Source of the DNA: Fusobacteriales bacterium | Lineage (GTDB): Bacteria; Fusobacteriota; Fusobacteriia; Fusobacteriales; Leptotrichiaceae | Length of the DNA stretch: 7,593 bases | Assembly: GCA_031285605.1 (NCBI GenBank) | Contig: JAITVW010000293.1 | Location: 1 to 7,593, forward strand | Reading direction: 5' to 3' | Shown here: positions 6,021 through 7,593 of the stretch, piece after piece | Layout: each line of letters begins with the position of its first letter | Position numbering within the stretch: position 1 is the first letter of the stretch | Notes under the pieces: model-generated | What the model was told of the DNA's origin: nothing | The model's input: the letters and a program-made list of their open reading frames with translations, nothing else | The model's database searches: none | Program-made: the position numbers and the translations under genes

Positions 6021-7593
6021 ATGAAAGATTTGAAAAAAATGAGTGTAAAAGAGATGGAAGATTTATGCGGGAACATAAGAAGCGAGATTATAGAGGTCAT
6101 ATGTAAAAACGGTGGACATCTGGGTCCGAATCTTGGAGTGGTGGAATTAAGCACAGCACTTCATTATGTATATAATTCACCTGTGGATAAGATAGTCTGG
6201 GATGTGGGACATCAGTCATATGTTCATAAGATGCTTACAGGCAGAAGAGACAGATTTCATACAATAAGAAAAAGAGGTGGGCTGGGGCCGTTTACTGATC
6301 CGAATGAAAGTATACATGATCAGTTTATAAGCGGTCATGCAGGAAGTGCTTTATCTGTATCGGCAGGGCTGGCAGCTGCCAATCCTGAAAAAAACGTAGC
6401 AGTAGTTATAGGAGATGCTTCTTTTGCAAACGGGACTACCCTTGAGGCCTTGAACGACATAAATGGTAAATTAAAAAATCTGACAATCATAATAAACGAT
6501 AATGAGATGTCAATAGGAGAAAATGTAGGAGCTATATCCGGAATACTGAATAAGGTAATAAACAGTCATTTTTACCTGAAATTACGTAAGGATCTGCGGT
6601 GTGTACTAAGCAGATATAATTTAACCAAGCCTATTGTGAAACCGACTGAAAGAGTGGAACAGTCATTAAGATCAATTGTGACTCCGGGCGGATTTTTTAA
6701 TATACTGGGTTATGACTATATAGGACCTATAGACGGACATAATCTGGAAAAGCTGATAAAAATTTTAGAAGAAAACTCTAAGGAAAGAACAAGAGTTATA
6801 CATATAAAAACAAAAAAAGGAATGGGATATACTCCTGCAGAAGCAGATCCCGAAAGTTTCCACGGAATAGGGCCTTTTGATAAAAATACCGGGGAAACAA
6901 TAGGGAAATCACAGATTTATTCTGATGTATTCGGAGCAAAAATGGAAGAAATTTTTGCTGCCGATGAAAAGGCAGTTGCTTTGAGCTCAGGGATGATAAA
7001 AGGTACAGGTTTGAAAAATGTGTGGAAAAAATATCCTGAAAGAGTTCGTGATACAGGAATGACAGAGGGGCATACAGTGACTTTTGCCGCAGCACTTGCC
7101 AAAGAGGGCTTAAAACCTTATGTAGCAATATATTCCACATTTCTGCAGAGAGCGTATTCACACCTTATACATGATGTGGCGATACTAAAGCTGCCTGTAA
7201 GGTTTATACTGGACAGGGCAGGAGTTGTTGCCGATGACGGAAAGACACATCAGGGGATATTTGATATAGCGTATCTGCTTACGATACCTGATATTGATAT
7301 AGCAGCTCCCACATCAAAGGAAGAATTTAACAAAATACTTGATATGTCTCTGGATATAAAGAAACCTCTTGCGATACGTATACCAAAAGATACTCCTTTA
7401 GACTATGAATTTGCTGCTTATGAATATGGAAAGTGGAATAAAGTCAGAGACGGAAGCCGGTATATGATAGTAGCATGCGGAGCTATGTTCTCTGAGATAA
7501 TGAAAATAAAGGACAAACTTGATGAGAAAATAGATGCTGCAATAGTCAGTGCAGCCTGGATAAGACCATTTGACACTGAATTCATAAACAGAG
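6021..7593 (+). CDS. dxs: 1-deoxy-D-xylulose-5-phosphate synthase, 3' end outside window
   Basis: DXS is the thiamine-diphosphate enzyme that condenses pyruvate and glyceraldehyde 3-phosphate into DXP, the first step of the non-mevalonate isoprenoid pathway. The frame is open for 524 codons to the window edge; comparison with the E. coli enzyme (620 residues) suggests about 70-100 residues are missing. Landmarks in order: GGHLGPNLGVVE (His33), WDVGHQSYVHKMLTGRR (His64), GHAGSALS (His106), the thiamine/magnesium motif GDAS...NDNEMSIGENVG (Asp132, Asn161, Met163), KTKKGMGY, catalytic Glu349 in TEGHTVTFAA, YSTFLQRAY (Tyr371, Arg377), DRAG, and DDGKTHQG (Asp406, His410). Spacing from Asp132 to Asn161 equals that in E. 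coli, and Glu349, Tyr371, Arg377, Asp406 and His410 match E. coli 370, 392, 398, 427 and 431 by one constant offset. GDG is replaced by GDA, AEQH by TEGH, and GHSS by GHAG. No frameshift or in-frame stop was found on reading all codons. Confidence 0.95.
   Translation, partial: MKDLKKMSVKEMEDLCGNIRSEIIEVICKNGGHLGPNLGVVELSTALHYVYNSPVDKIVWDVGHQSYVHKMLTGRRDRFHTIRKRGGLGPFTDPNESIHDQFISGHAGSALSVSAGLAAANPEKNVAVVIGDASFANGTTLEALNDINGKLKNLTIIINDNEMSIGENVGAISGILNKVINSHFYLKLRKDLRCVLSRYNLTKPIVKPTERVEQSLRSIVTPGGFFNILGYDYIGPIDGHNLEKLIKILEENSKERTRVIHIKTKKGMGYTPAEADPESFHGIGPFDKNTGETIGKSQIYSDVFGAKMEEIFAADEKAVALSSGMIKGTGLKNVWKKYPERVRDTGMTEGHTVTFAAALAKEGLKPYVAIYSTFLQRAYSHLIHDVAILKLPVRFILDRAGVVADDGKTHQGIFDIAYLLTIPDIDIAAPTSKEEFNKILDMSLDIKKPLAIRIPKDTPLDYEFAAYEYGKWNKVRDGSRYMIVACGAMFSEIMKIKDKLDEKIDAAIVSAAWIRPFDTEFINR

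Noticed and set aside
6010..6024. Four-codon mini reading frame (M-N-N-T-stop) whose TGA overlaps the dxs ATG
   Set aside because: Its ATG touches the AAAGGA site, leaving no spacing for initiation, and it is short enough to be chance.
6796..7161. Long open frame on the minus strand opposite dxs (with another at 6917-7102)
   Set aside because: It lies wholly antisense to a confidently identified dxs, its translation looks like reverse-frame noise, and no family is recognisable.
1..7593. Mobile elements, CRISPR arrays, tRNA or rRNA genes, riboswitches, defence genes
   Set aside because: None seen; essentially every base belongs to a housekeeping-type coding region, with no direct or inverted repeat of note.

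Overview
The window is a 7.6 kb stretch of AT-rich DNA (about one third GC by eye). Eight protein genes lie head to tail on the + strand, and nothing else can be supported. Codon use favours AGA for Arg, ATA for Ile and AAA for Lys. The genes are a LytR_C-type protein, rsfS, a small membrane protein, mrdA (PBP2), RNase J, a YhbY protein, a DUF212/YuiD protein and dxs. RNase J, a class B PBP and the DXP isoprenoid pathway at this base composition suggest a low-GC anaerobe. My best guess is Fusobacteriota (Leptotrichia/Sebaldella type), but this is an impression from composition and protein flavour and was not tested.

Layout: the window opens inside a gene (1-866) carrying a LytR C-terminal (LytR_C) domain. 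rsfS (876-1181, ribosome silencing factor) follows. Next are a 160-residue multi-pass membrane protein (1191-1673) in the position expected of mreD and, overlapping it by 26 nt, mrdA/PBP2 (1648-3426). After a 21-nt gap come RNase J with a Lys/Glu-rich N-terminal extension (3448-5223), a YhbY/CRM RNA-binding protein (5224-5544) and a divergent-PAP2 membrane protein (5545-6006), each starting directly after the preceding stop codon. The 5' 524 codons of dxs (6021 to the window end) close the window.

Gaps between genes are 9, 9, -26, 21, 0, 0 and 14 nt. I saw no terminator-like hairpin, so the block looks like one long operon, possibly reinforced by an internal promoter at 1126-1154 at the end of rsfS. 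The genes cover ribosome assembly (RsfS, YhbY), RNA turnover (RNase J), lateral-wall synthesis (PBP2, the MreD-like protein, perhaps the LytR_C protein) and isoprenoid supply (DXS, perhaps the PAP2-like phosphatase). Isoprenoids feed the undecaprenyl carrier used for the wall, so a growth-linked housekeeping operon is a reasonable reading.

I found no mobile element, CRISPR array, RNA gene, toxin-antitoxin pair or defence system. The items worth a second look are small: an unrecognised probable MreD, a DXS with changes in its thiamine-binding motifs, an RNase J with a charged tail, and the DUF212-dxs pairing.
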